The notes below the pieces were generated by a model that saw only the letters and a program-made list of their open reading frames with translations, did no database searches and was not told the origin of the DNA. The position numbers and the translations under genes are program-made. DNA of 64,000 bases from an uncultured Verrucomicrobiota bacterium. GTDB taxonomy: Bacteria; Verrucomicrobiota; Verrucomicrobiia; Verrucomicrobiales; Verrucomicrobiaceae. Positions 1-8,520 of the stretch are shown here, piece after piece. The stretch lies in NCBI GenBank assembly GCA_903848465.1, contig CAINGK010000173.1, forward strand, positions 1-64,000, given 5' to 3'. Each line of letters starts with the position of its first letter. Positions within the stretch are counted from its first letter, which is position 1.

Positions 1-22
1 CACTACCTATATATAGGTAGTG
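1..22. repeat. Perfect 22-bp palindrome
   Basis: The first 22 bases form a perfect inverted repeat with 11-base arms (cactacctata / tataggtagtg) and no spacer. It is followed by a short direct repeat of gagcctgt. It could be a hairpin or a protein-binding site. What lies upstream is outside the window, so its context is unknown. Confidence 0.6.
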
Positions 23-29
23 AGCCTGT

Positions 30-65
30 GAGCCTGTACCATACCTATCCAATGGGGATTGAAAC
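30..65. repeat. Possible terminal CRISPR-like repeat (single copy)
   Basis: The stretch ends in GGGGATTGAAAC, the typical 3' end of many type I and III CRISPR repeats. The 36 bases at 30-65 have the right length for one repeat. No second copy occurs downstream and no cas gene is in the window. If real, it would be the last repeat of an array lying left of the edge. A chance match is quite possible. Confidence 0.2.
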
Positions 66-67
66 CA

Positions 68-110
68 CCGCCGCCAACCCCACGGGTACGCGCGTCTCGC
101 GGCGGCTTTC
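68..110 (-). terminator. Possible terminator hairpin of the acyltransferase gene
   Basis: CCGCCGC at 68-74 pairs with GCGGCGG at 99-105, leaving a 24-base loop just past the stop codon of the minus-strand gene at 125. The loop is long. On the minus strand the stem is followed by a mixed T/C stretch rather than a pure T run, so this is only a weak candidate. Confidence 0.2.
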
Positions 111-124
111 ATGAAGCGCTCCGG

Positions 125-1303
125 TTACAGGCGGATGTAGATCTTGCGGCGGTACATCCACAGCAGGGCCAGCCAGAACATCAGGAAGGTGATGGCACCT
201 ATCAGCACCGGTTGCAGCTCGGGGCCGAAGATTTGGAAGATGCGGGTGCCGAAGTGCCTTTTCAGCGTCTCAGAACTCCAGACATCCAGCGTGTGGCGCA
301 TCACATACATGGCCAGCGAGTTCACACCGATGACCACAAAGGGGAAGGACCAGCGCCGCCACTGCTTGACGTCGATGATTTGATACAGGGCTGCCAAAAT
401 GAGCAGGCAGCAGCCGCCGCTGAAGAACACCCAGGCCGGTGTCCACAAACGCTTCACGATGGGGCAGATGCCGCCGATGTGCAGCAGGACACTGAAGACA
501 AGGCATGCCAGCCCTGCGAGGGCGAGTTGCTTGACGGGCTTGGCGGTTTGTTTGAGCCAAGTGCCAGCCATCAGGCCGAGAATCATGGTGCCGATGGTGG
601 GGATGAAGTTCAGCGTGCTGTAACCACCGAGATAGCCTCGGTACGGGTTTTCGCGTGGGAACTCATTGAGGAGCCAGCGGTCAAAGTACCAGCCCGCATT
701 GCGGTTGTGGTTCCAGTGGGCGAAAAAGCCGGTGAAGTCATGCTGCCAGCCTTCGGGAGTGTTGAAGTCCACGGGATTGGCATGCGGTGGCATGATGGGG
801 AAGAAGGCATAGATCGACCATGAGGCGATGAGGAGGATGGCAAACCAGACCCAGCGCGTGCGGGTGCCGCAGTAAGCCAGGGCGAAGACTGCCATGTAAC
901 CGAGACCGGTCTGGGTCAGGGTTTCATCGAAGGTCCAGTTCGTCATGTCATAGTCCACACTGCGCAGGAAAATGCCGAGGCAGATCAGCGCCACGGAGCG
1001 CCACAGAGCATGCAGCGTCATGTGCCACTGCGACTGGCCTTTGCTTGAGCGGGCGGTAACGGAGAAGACCAGCGAGGCCCCAGTCAAAAAGGCAAAGGAG
1101 GGATGGATCAGGTCGTTGAGCGAGCAGCCTACCCAGGGGATGTGGGAGGAGTGGTGGCCGAGGAACTGCCAGATGGCGCTGCTGGGGAAGTGGGTAGCCA
1201 CTTCATCAAGCTGCAGCAGGCGCAGACCGAGCAGAAACATGACGATGCCGCGATAGACATCTAGCGAGCCGATACGTGCAGACGTGGCGGACGGAGTGTT
1301 CAA
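125..1303 (-). CDS. Membrane acyltransferase, heparan-glucosaminide N-acetyltransferase-like (DUF5009 type)
   Basis: A multi-pass membrane protein that opens with GSLDVYRGIVMFLLG. This matches the start of the NagX/HGSNAT-like acyltransferase family, which moves acyl groups onto sugars across the membrane. About ten hydrophobic segments run to a basic C-terminus (MYRRKIYIRL). The ORF stays open to 1402, but that would overlap the upstream DUF1854 gene by 89 bases. A TTG at 1303, ten bases past the DUF1854 stop, gives 392 residues and starts shortly before the family motif, so I prefer it. ATG at 1366 is the alternative. It is the last gene of the minus-strand run that includes the cyanophycin ABC transporter. 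A role in cyanophycin metabolism is not shown. Confidence 0.7.
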   Translation of the reverse strand: MNTPSATSARIGSLDVYRGIVMFLLGLRLLQLDEVATHFPSSAIWQFLGHHSSHIPWVGCSLNDLIHPSFAFLTGASLVFSVTARSSKGQSQWHMTLHALWRSVALICLGIFLRSVDYDMTNWTFDETLTQTGLGYMAVFALAYCGTRTRWVWFAILLIASWSIYAFFPIMPPHANPVDFNTPEGWQHDFTGFFAHWNHNRNAGWYFDRWLLNEFPRENPYRGYLGGYSTLNFIPTIGTMILGLMAGTWLKQTAKPVKQLALAGLACLVFSVLLHIGGICPIVKRLWTPAWVFFSGGCCLLILAALYQIIDVKQWRRWSFPFVVIGVNSLAMYVMRHTLDVWSSETLKRHFGTRIFQIFGPELQPVLIGAITFLMFWLALLWMYRRKIYIRL

Positions 1304-1313
1304 GGTGGGTGGT

Positions 1314-1790
1314 TTAATAGTAGTGCTCCAGCTTGCGTCTGCTGACGCGGTCGAGGCTGGCGACATTGGGGATAAGATAGCGCGTGTTGCGGCGGTCCAC
1401 AATCACGAGGCGACCATGGCCAAGATTTTGGATGCTTTCATCCGTCTCTACGCCAAAGCTGGTATCGCCACGATCCGTGGTGACGTGCCATTCATGACCG
1501 TCCGCAAGCCGCACGATGCGGTGGATTACCTGAATGATGGGGACAAAGTCGCGCCGGGCTAGAGTCTCGAGCAGGACGGAGCGCGAAGGCTCGGGCAGGG
1601 TCTGCGGGTCTTCGATGCACACAATTTCACGCGCACCTTCGGACTGGATGGAGACCCAGAAGTCTTTATCGGTCAGAGGAAAAAGCTTCGCCGGGTGTAC
1701 ATTGACGTGCCGTACGCCCGCTTGATCCACCAGCACGAGGCGACCGCTCTCATCCTTGCTAAATTCAATGTTTGGCAGTGGCGTGCTCAT
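1314..1790 (-). CDS. DUF1854 protein, cyanophycin metabolism-associated
   Basis: A 158-residue soluble protein with an RLVLVDQAGVRHVNVHPAKLFPLTD-type start (quoted only in part: HVNVHPAKLFPLTD). It fits the DUF1854 family, which accompanies an ABC transporter and cyanophycin synthetase in many bacteria. Its biochemical role is unknown. Its ATG overlaps the stop of the ABC transporter gene by four bases (ATGA), so the two are probably translationally coupled. The C-terminus SRRKLEHYY looks intact. The family assignment comes from memory of sequence features plus context. Confidence 0.75.
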   Translation of the reverse strand: MSTPLPNIEFSKDESGRLVLVDQAGVRHVNVHPAKLFPLTDKDFWVSIQSEGAREIVCIEDPQTLPEPSRSVLLETLARRDFVPIIQVIHRIVRLADGHEWHVTTDRGDTSFGVETDESIQNLGHGRLVIVDRRNTRYLIPNVASLDRVSRRKLEHYY

Positions 1791-4045
1791 GCGTTGTTCA
1801 CCTCCAACATGGCCTGATGCAGTCGCGCGTAGGTGCCGCTGCTGTGCAGGAGTTCCTCATGCGAGCCGATTTCCTTGATCCGGCCTTCTTCGATCACCAC
1901 GAGCCGGTTGGCCTTGCGCAGGGTGCCCAGTCGGTGCGCGATGGCGATGGTCGTGCGGCCGCGGACGAGATGGTCCAGCGCGGCCTGAATTTCACGCTCG
2001 GTTTCGGTGTCCACGGATGAGGTGGCCTCGTCCAGAATTAAAATGGCGGGATCGACCAGCAGCGCACGGGCGATGCTGATGCGCTGGCGCTCCCCGCCGG
2101 AGAGCTGCTGGCCGCGCTCTCCCACCAGGGAATCATAGGAGTCCGCCAGGCGCATGATGAAGTCATGCGCGCGTGCCGCACGCGCCGCCGCGACGATCTC
2201 AGCCCGAGTCGCATCCGGTTTCCCATAGGCGATGTTTTCCGCGATGGTGCCGTAGAAGAGGTACGGCTCCTGGAGCACGAGTCCGAGGTTGCGGCGGTAG
2301 TCCACCACATCGACATCGCTCAAATTGAAGCCATCCACCAGCACGGCACCTTCGCTGACTTCGAAGAAGCGGCAGGCGAGGTTCACCAGCGTGGTTTTGC
2401 CTGCACCGCTCGGCCCCACAAAGCCCACCATCTCGCCGGGGGCGATTTTCAAACTGATGCCACGAATGATCTCACGCGAGCCGTAGCGGAATTTCACATC
2501 GCGGAACTCGATTTCTCCGCGCAGGCGGCCCACCTTGATGGCGTTGCGCTGCACCGGCACGTCCGGCTTCACATCCAGCACGTCAAACACGCGGTGCGCA
2601 CTGGCGGCGGCACGCTGCATGGAGGCGGTGAAGCGGCTCATGGAGTCCATGCGCTCATAGAAACTGCTGATATAAAGCACAAAGCCAGTCAGCACCCCTA
2701 CGGTGATGCTGTCATGCGCCACACTCCAGGCTCCGACCGCCCAGACGATCAGCAGACCGATGTCGGTCAGCAGCTTGATCATCGGGGTGAAGAACGACCA
2801 GGTCTTGTTCACGCGGTCGTTGGTGTCAAAGATGTGCTTGTCCGCCACGCGGAAGCGTTCGATTTCACGCTGCTCCTGCGCGAAGGCTTTGACCACGCGC
2901 ACGCCGGGGATCGTGTCTGCCAGCACGCTGGTGAGCTGGCTGCCCGCACGGCTGGCGGCGGCAAACCCGCCGCGCAGGTGCTCGCGCACGCGCTGCACCA
3001 GCCAGGCGACGACGGGCACCGGCCCCAGCGCAGCCACGGCCAGCACTGGATTGATGCTGAACAGAATGACCGCTGTGAAGATGAATTGCAGTACGTCGCA
3101 GAAAAAGTCGATGAAGTTCACCGAAATGAACAAGGACAGATGCTCCGTGTCCGAACCAATGCGCGAGATGAGGTCGCCGGTGCGCTTGCGGTTGAAGTAG
3201 GTGAGGGACAGCCGCTGCAAGTGCTCAAAGGTCTCCCGCCGCATGCGACTGGTCACATGCTCAGCGATGCGCGCTACCACGAAGGTTTTCCCCCAGTTCA
3301 GCGCCCAGGTCAGCACGGCGGCCAGCGCCAGTTCGCTGATGAAAATGTAAACCTTATGCACCTGCACCAGCTCAGTCTGGCTCTGGAGCGGGATGAGCAC
3401 GTCATCCACCAGCGCCATGGTGAGCCAGGGGGCGATCATCTGCGCGCCGGTGCTCGCCATGGTGAGCACCAGCCCGAGAAAGAGTAGGCGGTACCAAGGG
3501 CGGGCAAAGCTCACCAGGCGCAGCAGCGGCTTGCCACGCACGATGTCGCTTTCCAATTCTTCGGCGGAGAAGATTTCCTCCTCGTCGTCCACGACTTCGT
3601 TGCTGCCGATGGCTGCGCCATGGTCACCGCCGTTGAGAAGCCGACACTGCTCCCTGAACCGAGCCATAAAGCCCTCTGCCTCGCGCAGACAGCCGGAGGT
3701 CACCCGCCACTGGCCCAGCGGCTTGCCATCCACGCCCATCAGGTGGAGTGCGATGGTGGCCCCCATTTCCTCCAGCTTGAATTCATGCAGTGCTGCCAGC
3801 TTCCAGGCGTGAAAGCGCGGCTGCCCCGTGCCTGCTGCCTCAAAGTTCAGCAGGCGGGTATTGGTCAGCAGGATCAGACCGTGCCCGAAATGCAGTCCTG
3901 CGTCCAGATCTGTCATCAGACGTGCAACCGTGCGCTCACCGGATGCCAGTTTGGACTCGGCATGCTGAAGCAGGAGGTCGGGAAGATCTTGGATGAGGGG
4001 ACGCGGCAAAATAAGGTTGGATCGTGGAACCCACCGAAAGTCCAA
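1787..4045 (-). CDS. ABC transporter, fused permease/ATPase, cyanophycin metabolism-associated
   Basis: A 752-residue half-transporter with an unusual N-terminal extension of about 170 residues, rich in charged residues near its end (DDEEEIFSAEELESD). An exporter-type six-helix membrane domain follows (about 180-470), then an ATPase domain with Walker A GPSGAGKTTL near residue 540, signature LSGGERQRISIARALL and Walker B AILILDEATSSVD. All nucleotide-binding motifs look intact. The family usually lacks so long an N-terminal domain, which is typical of the cyanophycin-associated group. The start is a TTG at 4045; no ATG occurs until well inside the N-terminal domain. It is divergent from cphA with about 137 bases between. 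The substrate is unknown. Confidence 0.8.
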   Translation of the reverse strand: MDFRWVPRSNLILPRPLIQDLPDLLLQHAESKLASGERTVARLMTDLDAGLHFGHGLILLTNTRLLNFEAAGTGQPRFHAWKLAALHEFKLEEMGATIALHLMGVDGKPLGQWRVTSGCLREAEGFMARFREQCRLLNGGDHGAAIGSNEVVDDEEEIFSAEELESDIVRGKPLLRLVSFARPWYRLLFLGLVLTMASTGAQMIAPWLTMALVDDVLIPLQSQTELVQVHKVYIFISELALAAVLTWALNWGKTFVVARIAEHVTSRMRRETFEHLQRLSLTYFNRKRTGDLISRIGSDTEHLSLFISVNFIDFFCDVLQFIFTAVILFSINPVLAVAALGPVPVVAWLVQRVREHLRGGFAAASRAGSQLTSVLADTIPGVRVVKAFAQEQREIERFRVADKHIFDTNDRVNKTWSFFTPMIKLLTDIGLLIVWAVGAWSVAHDSITVGVLTGFVLYISSFYERMDSMSRFTASMQRAAASAHRVFDVLDVKPDVPVQRNAIKVGRLRGEIEFRDVKFRYGSREIIRGISLKIAPGEMVGFVGPSGAGKTTLVNLACRFFEVSEGAVLVDGFNLSDVDVVDYRRNLGLVLQEPYLFYGTIAENIAYGKPDATRAEIVAAARAARAHDFIMRLADSYDSLVGERGQQLSGGERQRISIARALLVDPAILILDEATSSVDTETEREIQAALDHLVRGRTTIAIAHRLGTLRKANRLVVIEEGRIKEIGSHEELLHSSGTYARLHQAMLEVNNA

Positions 4046-4182
4046 TGTAACGGAAGCTTGTCAAACTGGTGCGGAGATTTCCCCAAAGGATGCAGGAACA
4101 CCGCTGTCATCTCAATTCCCACCGAGGTTTCCCTTGACCTGTCGCAGGTCTGGGGACAATTCCGCGCATTCCCTTTTGTCGC
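4046..4182. promoter_or_regulatory. Divergent intergenic region between ABC transporter and cphA
   Basis: These 137 bases separate two divergent cyanophycin genes and must hold both promoters if neither is read through. On the minus strand a TTGACA occurs about 10 bases before the TTG start, too close to serve as a -35 box for that start. No convincing -10 box, operator palindrome or riboswitch was seen. Confidence 0.3.
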
Positions 4183-6789
4183 TTGCCCCACTCTGCTCCA
4201 TCCAGCGAACTCCGCTCCACCCTTGTTCGCAAAATCCTAGCGTTGCGCGGCCCGAATCTTTGGGCGCGTGAGACTGTTCTGGAATGTAAGGTGGAGTTTC
4301 CAGAACTGACCGACCATGTGGCCAACTGGCGCTCCTGGCTGCTCTCCTGGCTGCCAGCGCTAGCCCCCCAGCTCAGTGAAATCAGCGTCACCCCCCAGGC
4401 GGAAGCTTTGGCAACCCTGCTGCAGTCCATCACGCTGCATCTGCAAAGCCGCACGGATCTTCAGGTGAGCTTTGGCAAGCTGATGCCGACCTCGCAGCCC
4501 CTGACGTATCGCATCATCACCCAGTTCGATGAGGAATCCGTGGCCCGTGCGGCCTTCGAACTCGCGCGGCGTTTGATCGACGCCGCGCTGTTTGGCCAGA
4601 CGCTGGATGTGAATGCGGCCATCACCGGGCTGAACGAACTTGCCCAGGAGGTCTGCCTCGGACCCAGCACCCGTGCGATGGTCGATGCCGCACGCCTGCG
4701 TGGCATCCCGGTACACCGCCTCACTGAAGGTAGCCTAGTCCAGCTTGGCTGGGGTTCCAAACAGCGGAAAATCCTGGCCGCTGCCACCAGTCAGACGAGC
4801 GCGATTTCGGAGGACATCGTCCAGGATAAAGACTTCACGCTGCGCCTGCTCAATGAAATTGGCTTGCCGGTGCCGCAGGGCCGCCCGGTGAAGAATGCTG
4901 AAGACGCCTGGGCTGCCGCCAACGAAATCGGCCTGCCGGTGGTCGTGAAACCTTTGGATGGGAATCAAGGGCGCGGCGTCGCTTTGAACCTGTACACCCG
5001 TGAGCAAGTCATCACCGCCTATGCCGCCGCCCGTGAGGAAAGCCGGTCGGTCATCGTGGAGCAGTTTGCCGAAGGGGAAGACTACCGGGTGCTCGTGATT
5101 GGGCGTGAACTCATCGCCGTTTCCCGGCGTTACCCCGCGCACGTCGTTGGCGATGGCGAGCACACCATCCAAGAACTCATTGCCGAAAAGAACCGGGACC
5201 CGCGCCGCGCCGCTGACCACGCCGCTGCTTTGAGCCGCATACGCATTGATGCCGTCGCTCTTGCGGTGCTCTCCGAGCAGGGAGTCACGCCTGAATCCAT
5301 TCCCGAAAAAGACCGGATGATCCTCATCCGCCTCAACGCCAACCTCAGCACCGGCGGCACGGCCGTGGATTGCACGGCTGAAGTGCATCCAACGATCTGT
5401 GCGGCGGCGGTCGAAGCGGCGCAAATGGTCGGCCTCAACATCTGCGGCCTGGACATGATCGCGCCCGACATCACGCAGCCCCTGAGTCCGCGCAACGGCG
5501 TCATCATTGAGCTGAATGCACGGCCTGGACTGCGCATGCACCTGTATCCTTCCGAAGGGGAGCCGCGTCCCGTGGGCAAAGCGGTGATCGACACCATGTT
5601 TGCCCCTGAGTGCCGTGGCCGCATCCCCATAGTGGCCGTGACTGGGGTGAATGGGAAAACCACCACGACTCGCTTCATTGCGCATCTGCTTTCTCAAAAC
5701 CAATGGCGTGTGGGTCTGACAAGCACGGACGGTGTCTTTGTCGGTAACCGGATGATTGACAGCGGGGACTGCAGCGGCCCCAAGAGCGCCCGCAGCATTC
5801 TTTCCTACCCCTTGTGTGATGCCGCCGTGCTGGAAACCGCGCGTGGCGGCATTTTGCGCGAAGGCCTCGCCTTTGACCACTGCGACGTCGCCGTCGTCAC
5901 CAACATCGGTGCGGGCGACCACCTGGGCATCAATGAAATCGACACCCCAGAGCAACTGGCCGAGGTGAAGCAGTGCATCGTCGCCGCCGTGTCTGCGGAC
6001 GGTACCGCCGTCTTGAACGCCGCCGATCCGCTCGTCGTGAAAATGGCGGAGACCTATCCGCGCAAGACGATCTTCTTTGCCCTGGATGGTGAAAACGCCG
6101 TCATCGTCCTGCACCGGATCAAAGGTGAACGCGCTATTTTTGTGCGCAATGGACACATCGTCCGCGCCACCGGCCCCGTTGAAGAGGTGTTCATGCCCTT
6201 GAGTGAAGTCCCTCTCACCCTGGGTGGGCGCATTGGTTTCCAGATTGAAAACACCCTCGCAGCCGTCGCGGCTGCATGGGCGCTGGGCATCGACGACGAT
6301 CTCATCCGCCAAGGAGCACGCAGCTTTGTCCCCAGCCTGGATCAAAATGCCGGACGCTTCAACGTGCTCGATCTGAATGGCATCACCGTCATCGTCGATT
6401 ATGGTCACAATGTGGATGCCCTTCGCGCCTTGCTCGACGGCCTGCGCCAGTTCAGCAATCCGCGCCGCATTGTCGTTTACAGCTCCGCTGGCGACCGCCG
6501 TGACAGCGACATCATTGAGCAGGGCCGCATGCTGGGGACGGAATTTGATGAAGCCTGGCTCTACGAAGGTGACTATGTGCGCGGTCGTGAATCCGGCGAG
6601 ATCATGAAGCTGCTCGCCACCGGCCTGGAAAACGCCCCGCGCACCCGCCGCGTCGAGTCCATTCTCGGCCATTTGAAATCCGTCGATCTGGCGCTCGCAT
6701 CTGCCCAAGCGGGAGATTTGCTGATGATTCAGGCCGATACGGCGGACGAAACCGTGCAGTACTTGAAAGAAAAGTACGGCGCGAAATGA
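4183..6789 (+). CDS. cphA: Cyanophycin synthetase
   Basis: An 868-residue enzyme that builds cyanophycin (poly-aspartate with arginine side chains) using ATP. An N-terminal domain contains ALRGPNLWARE, the family signature. An ATP-grasp domain follows (about 205-460: VVVKPLDGNQGRGV, EDYRVLVIGRELI), then a Mur-ligase-like domain with P-loop GVTGVNGKTTTT near residues 485-495 and a C-terminal Mur domain (VDYGHN). Length is normal for the family. The start is TTG at 4183; no ATG or GTG lies between it and the conserved signature, and no Shine-Dalgarno is evident. It is divergent from the ABC/DUF1854 pair. No cyanophycinase gene is in the window. Confidence 0.93.
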   Translation: MPHSAPSSELRSTLVRKILALRGPNLWARETVLECKVEFPELTDHVANWRSWLLSWLPALAPQLSEISVTPQAEALATLLQSITLHLQSRTDLQVSFGKLMPTSQPLTYRIITQFDEESVARAAFELARRLIDAALFGQTLDVNAAITGLNELAQEVCLGPSTRAMVDAARLRGIPVHRLTEGSLVQLGWGSKQRKILAAATSQTSAISEDIVQDKDFTLRLLNEIGLPVPQGRPVKNAEDAWAAANEIGLPVVVKPLDGNQGRGVALNLYTREQVITAYAAAREESRSVIVEQFAEGEDYRVLVIGRELIAVSRRYPAHVVGDGEHTIQELIAEKNRDPRRAADHAAALSRIRIDAVALAVLSEQGVTPESIPEKDRMILIRLNANLSTGGTAVDCTAEVHPTICAAAVEAAQMVGLNICGLDMIAPDITQPLSPRNGVIIELNARPGLRMHLYPSEGEPRPVGKAVIDTMFAPECRGRIPIVAVTGVNGKTTTTRFIAHLLSQNQWRVGLTSTDGVFVGNRMIDSGDCSGPKSARSILSYPLCDAAVLETARGGILREGLAFDHCDVAVVTNIGAGDHLGINEIDTPEQLAEVKQCIVAAVSADGTAVLNAADPLVVKMAETYPRKTIFFALDGENAVIVLHRIKGERAIFVRNGHIVRATGPVEEVFMPLSEVPLTLGGRIGFQIENTLAAVAAAWALGIDDDLIRQGARSFVPSLDQNAGRFNVLDLNGITVIVDYGHNVDALRALLDGLRQFSNPRRIVVYSSAGDRRDSDIIEQGRMLGTEFDEAWLYEGDYVRGRESGEIMKLLATGLENAPRTRRVESILGHLKSVDLALASAQAGDLLMIQADTADETVQYLKEKYGAK

Positions 6790-6846
6790 TTTACGGCAGT
6801 TTCGGTCCGATGAAATGCTTGCCAGAGCACGCTGGATTCGGCTACT

Positions 6847-6851
6847 AGGAG
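6847..6851 (+). promoter_or_regulatory. Ribosome binding site of plsY
   Basis: AGGAG lies 12 bases before the ATG at 6864. It supports that start over the overlapping ORF at 6815. Confidence 0.5.
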
Positions 6852-6863
6852 CCTGCTCAAGCC

Positions 6864-7514
6864 ATGACCACAACTACCGCCACTCTCCTCAGCATTGCCT
6901 GCGGCTATCTTTGCGGCTCCGTGCCGTTCGGCTATCTCGCCGGACGGTTGAAAGGCATCGACATTCGTCAGCACGGCAGCGGCAACATCGGGGCCACCAA
7001 TGCCATCCGGGTGCTGGGGAAGGGAATCGGCATTCCGGTGTTCATTCTCGACATGCTCAAGGGCTGGCTGCCGATCTGGCTGGCGGCAGGGTGGATCGCT
7101 CATGCGGGTGCCGCGCCTGAAATGATTTCTGTCGGCAAAGTGCTGACGGGTTTCGCTGCGGTGATCGGTCACATGTTCACCTTCTGGCTCGGGTTCAAAG
7201 GCGGCAAAGGCATCGCTACGACCGGTGGTGTGTTGCTCGGTATTTCTCTGCCAGGGATGATCGGCGGGTGGATCGGGTTTCTCACGTTCCTTTTCGCATT
7301 TCGTTATGTCTCGCTGGGCTCCCTGGCGGCGGCGGTGGGGGTGCCCACGGCGATGGCCATTCAAATGTGGCGTGAGGGCCGCTGGGATTTCGTGCTGCTT
7401 GGCTTTGGCATCGTGGTGATGATTCTGGCCTTCATCCGGCATCGCGCGAACATCCAGCGCCTGATTGCGGGAACAGAGAGCAAGGCCTTCACCAAAAAGA
7501 AGCCGCAGCCATGA
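6864..7514 (+). CDS. plsY: Glycerol-3-phosphate acyltransferase PlsY
   Basis: A 216-residue inner-membrane enzyme that transfers an acyl group from acyl-phosphate to glycerol-3-phosphate, the first step of phospholipid synthesis. Family motifs are clear: GSVPFGYLAGR, the HGSGNIGATNAIRVLG block and the GFKGGKGIATTGG block. There are about five membrane segments. It overlaps gpsA by four bases (ATGA), and gpsA makes its substrate, so the pair forms a logical operon. Confidence 0.95.
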   Translation: MTTTTATLLSIACGYLCGSVPFGYLAGRLKGIDIRQHGSGNIGATNAIRVLGKGIGIPVFILDMLKGWLPIWLAAGWIAHAGAAPEMISVGKVLTGFAAVIGHMFTFWLGFKGGKGIATTGGVLLGISLPGMIGGWIGFLTFLFAFRYVSLGSLAAAVGVPTAMAIQMWREGRWDFVLLGFGIVVMILAFIRHRANIQRLIAGTESKAFTKKKPQP

Positions 7515-8512
7515 TCCAGAGCGCCACAGTCATCGGTGCTGGCAGTTGGGGCACCGCACTTGCAGCCCTCTTGTCCTGGCGTGGGCTGAAGGTGCAGTTT
7601 TGGGGGCGCGATGCTGAATTGATGGCACAGATTCGAGATACCCGCTGCAATGCGCGCTACCTGCCGGATCTGGTTCTTCCTCCTGAGGTCAACGTCACCG
7701 CAGATCTAGGAGCTTTGCAGCCAGCGGACATGCTGGTGTTTGTGATTCCGTCCAAGGCGATGCGTGGCACGGCAGAACTCGTGGCGCAAAGCCCGGCAGC
7801 ATCTCGGGCGCGGGTGCTGGTTTCCTGCGCCAAAGGCATCGAACTCGAAACGGGCCGCCGTATGAGCGAGATGATCGGTGAGTCCATTCCCGGTGTGCCG
7901 CTGGCGGTGCTGACGGGTCCGAACCACGCGGAAGAAGTGGCGCGTCAGCTTGCCACCGCCGCTGTGGTGGCCTGCGCGGAGGATGAAATCGCCAAAGCGG
8001 TGCAGTCCTGTTTCACACTGCCGTTCTTCCGTACTTACACCACCGACGACATCATTGGTGCCGAATGGGCCGGAGCGATGAAGAACCCCTATGCCATCGG
8101 CTCGGGCATCGCGCATGGCTTGAAACTTGGCGACAACACCCTCGCCGCGCTCATCACGCGCGCATTGGCGGAAATGGTGCGCCTGGGCGTGGCCGAAGGC
8201 GGCAAGGTGGAGACGTTTTATGGCCTGAGTGGCGTGGGGGACCTTATGGGCACCTGCTACTCGGTTCACAGCCGCAATCACCGCGTCGGGGTCATGCTAG
8301 GACAGGGGCGGCCACTGGATGAAATCATCGCCAGCACCCGCATGGTCGCTGAGGGCGTGCTGAACACCGCTAGTCTCCACCGTGCCGCCCAGGCCCGTGG
8401 CGTGCGCATGCCGCTGCTAGACGAGATCAACGCGGTGCTCCACCAAGGCAAATCCCCCAAAGAGGGAATGAAGGCCCTGCTTTCACGCGACCCACGGCCT
8501 GAGGCCGATTAA
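7511..8512 (+). CDS. gpsA: NAD(P)+-dependent glycerol-3-phosphate dehydrogenase
   Basis: A 333-residue cytoplasmic enzyme that reduces dihydroxyacetone phosphate to glycerol-3-phosphate for lipid synthesis. It has an N-terminal Rossmann motif (GAGSWGTALA), the GPNHAEEVA motif and the catalytic-domain stretch EWAGAMKNPYAIGSGIAHGL, where the lysine is the expected catalytic residue. GLSGVGDLMGTC is also typical. Length is normal. It is coupled to plsY by an ATGA overlap. Confidence 0.96.
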   Translation: MIQSATVIGAGSWGTALAALLSWRGLKVQFWGRDAELMAQIRDTRCNARYLPDLVLPPEVNVTADLGALQPADMLVFVIPSKAMRGTAELVAQSPAASRARVLVSCAKGIELETGRRMSEMIGESIPGVPLAVLTGPNHAEEVARQLATAAVVACAEDEIAKAVQSCFTLPFFRTYTTDDIIGAEWAGAMKNPYAIGSGIAHGLKLGDNTLAALITRALAEMVRLGVAEGGKVETFYGLSGVGDLMGTCYSVHSRNHRVGVMLGQGRPLDEIIASTRMVAEGVLNTASLHRAAQARGVRMPLLDEINAVLHQGKSPKEGMKALLSRDPRPEAD

Positions 8513-8520
8513 ACATCCCC

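Noticed and set aside
2165-3487. 440-residue plus-strand ORF opposite the cyanophycin ABC transporter
   Set aside because: It is the antisense shadow of a gene with intact ATPase motifs; its residues (many His, Gln, Arg) match no family.
4056-4061. TTGACA on the minus strand as a -35 box of the ABC transporter
   Set aside because: It is only about 10 bases from the chosen TTG start and no -10 box fits before the gene; it would need a start far downstream.
4735-6873. 712-residue minus-strand ORF opposite cphA
   Set aside because: It is a shadow of cphA, which has all expected domains; long antisense frames are common in GC-rich coding DNA.
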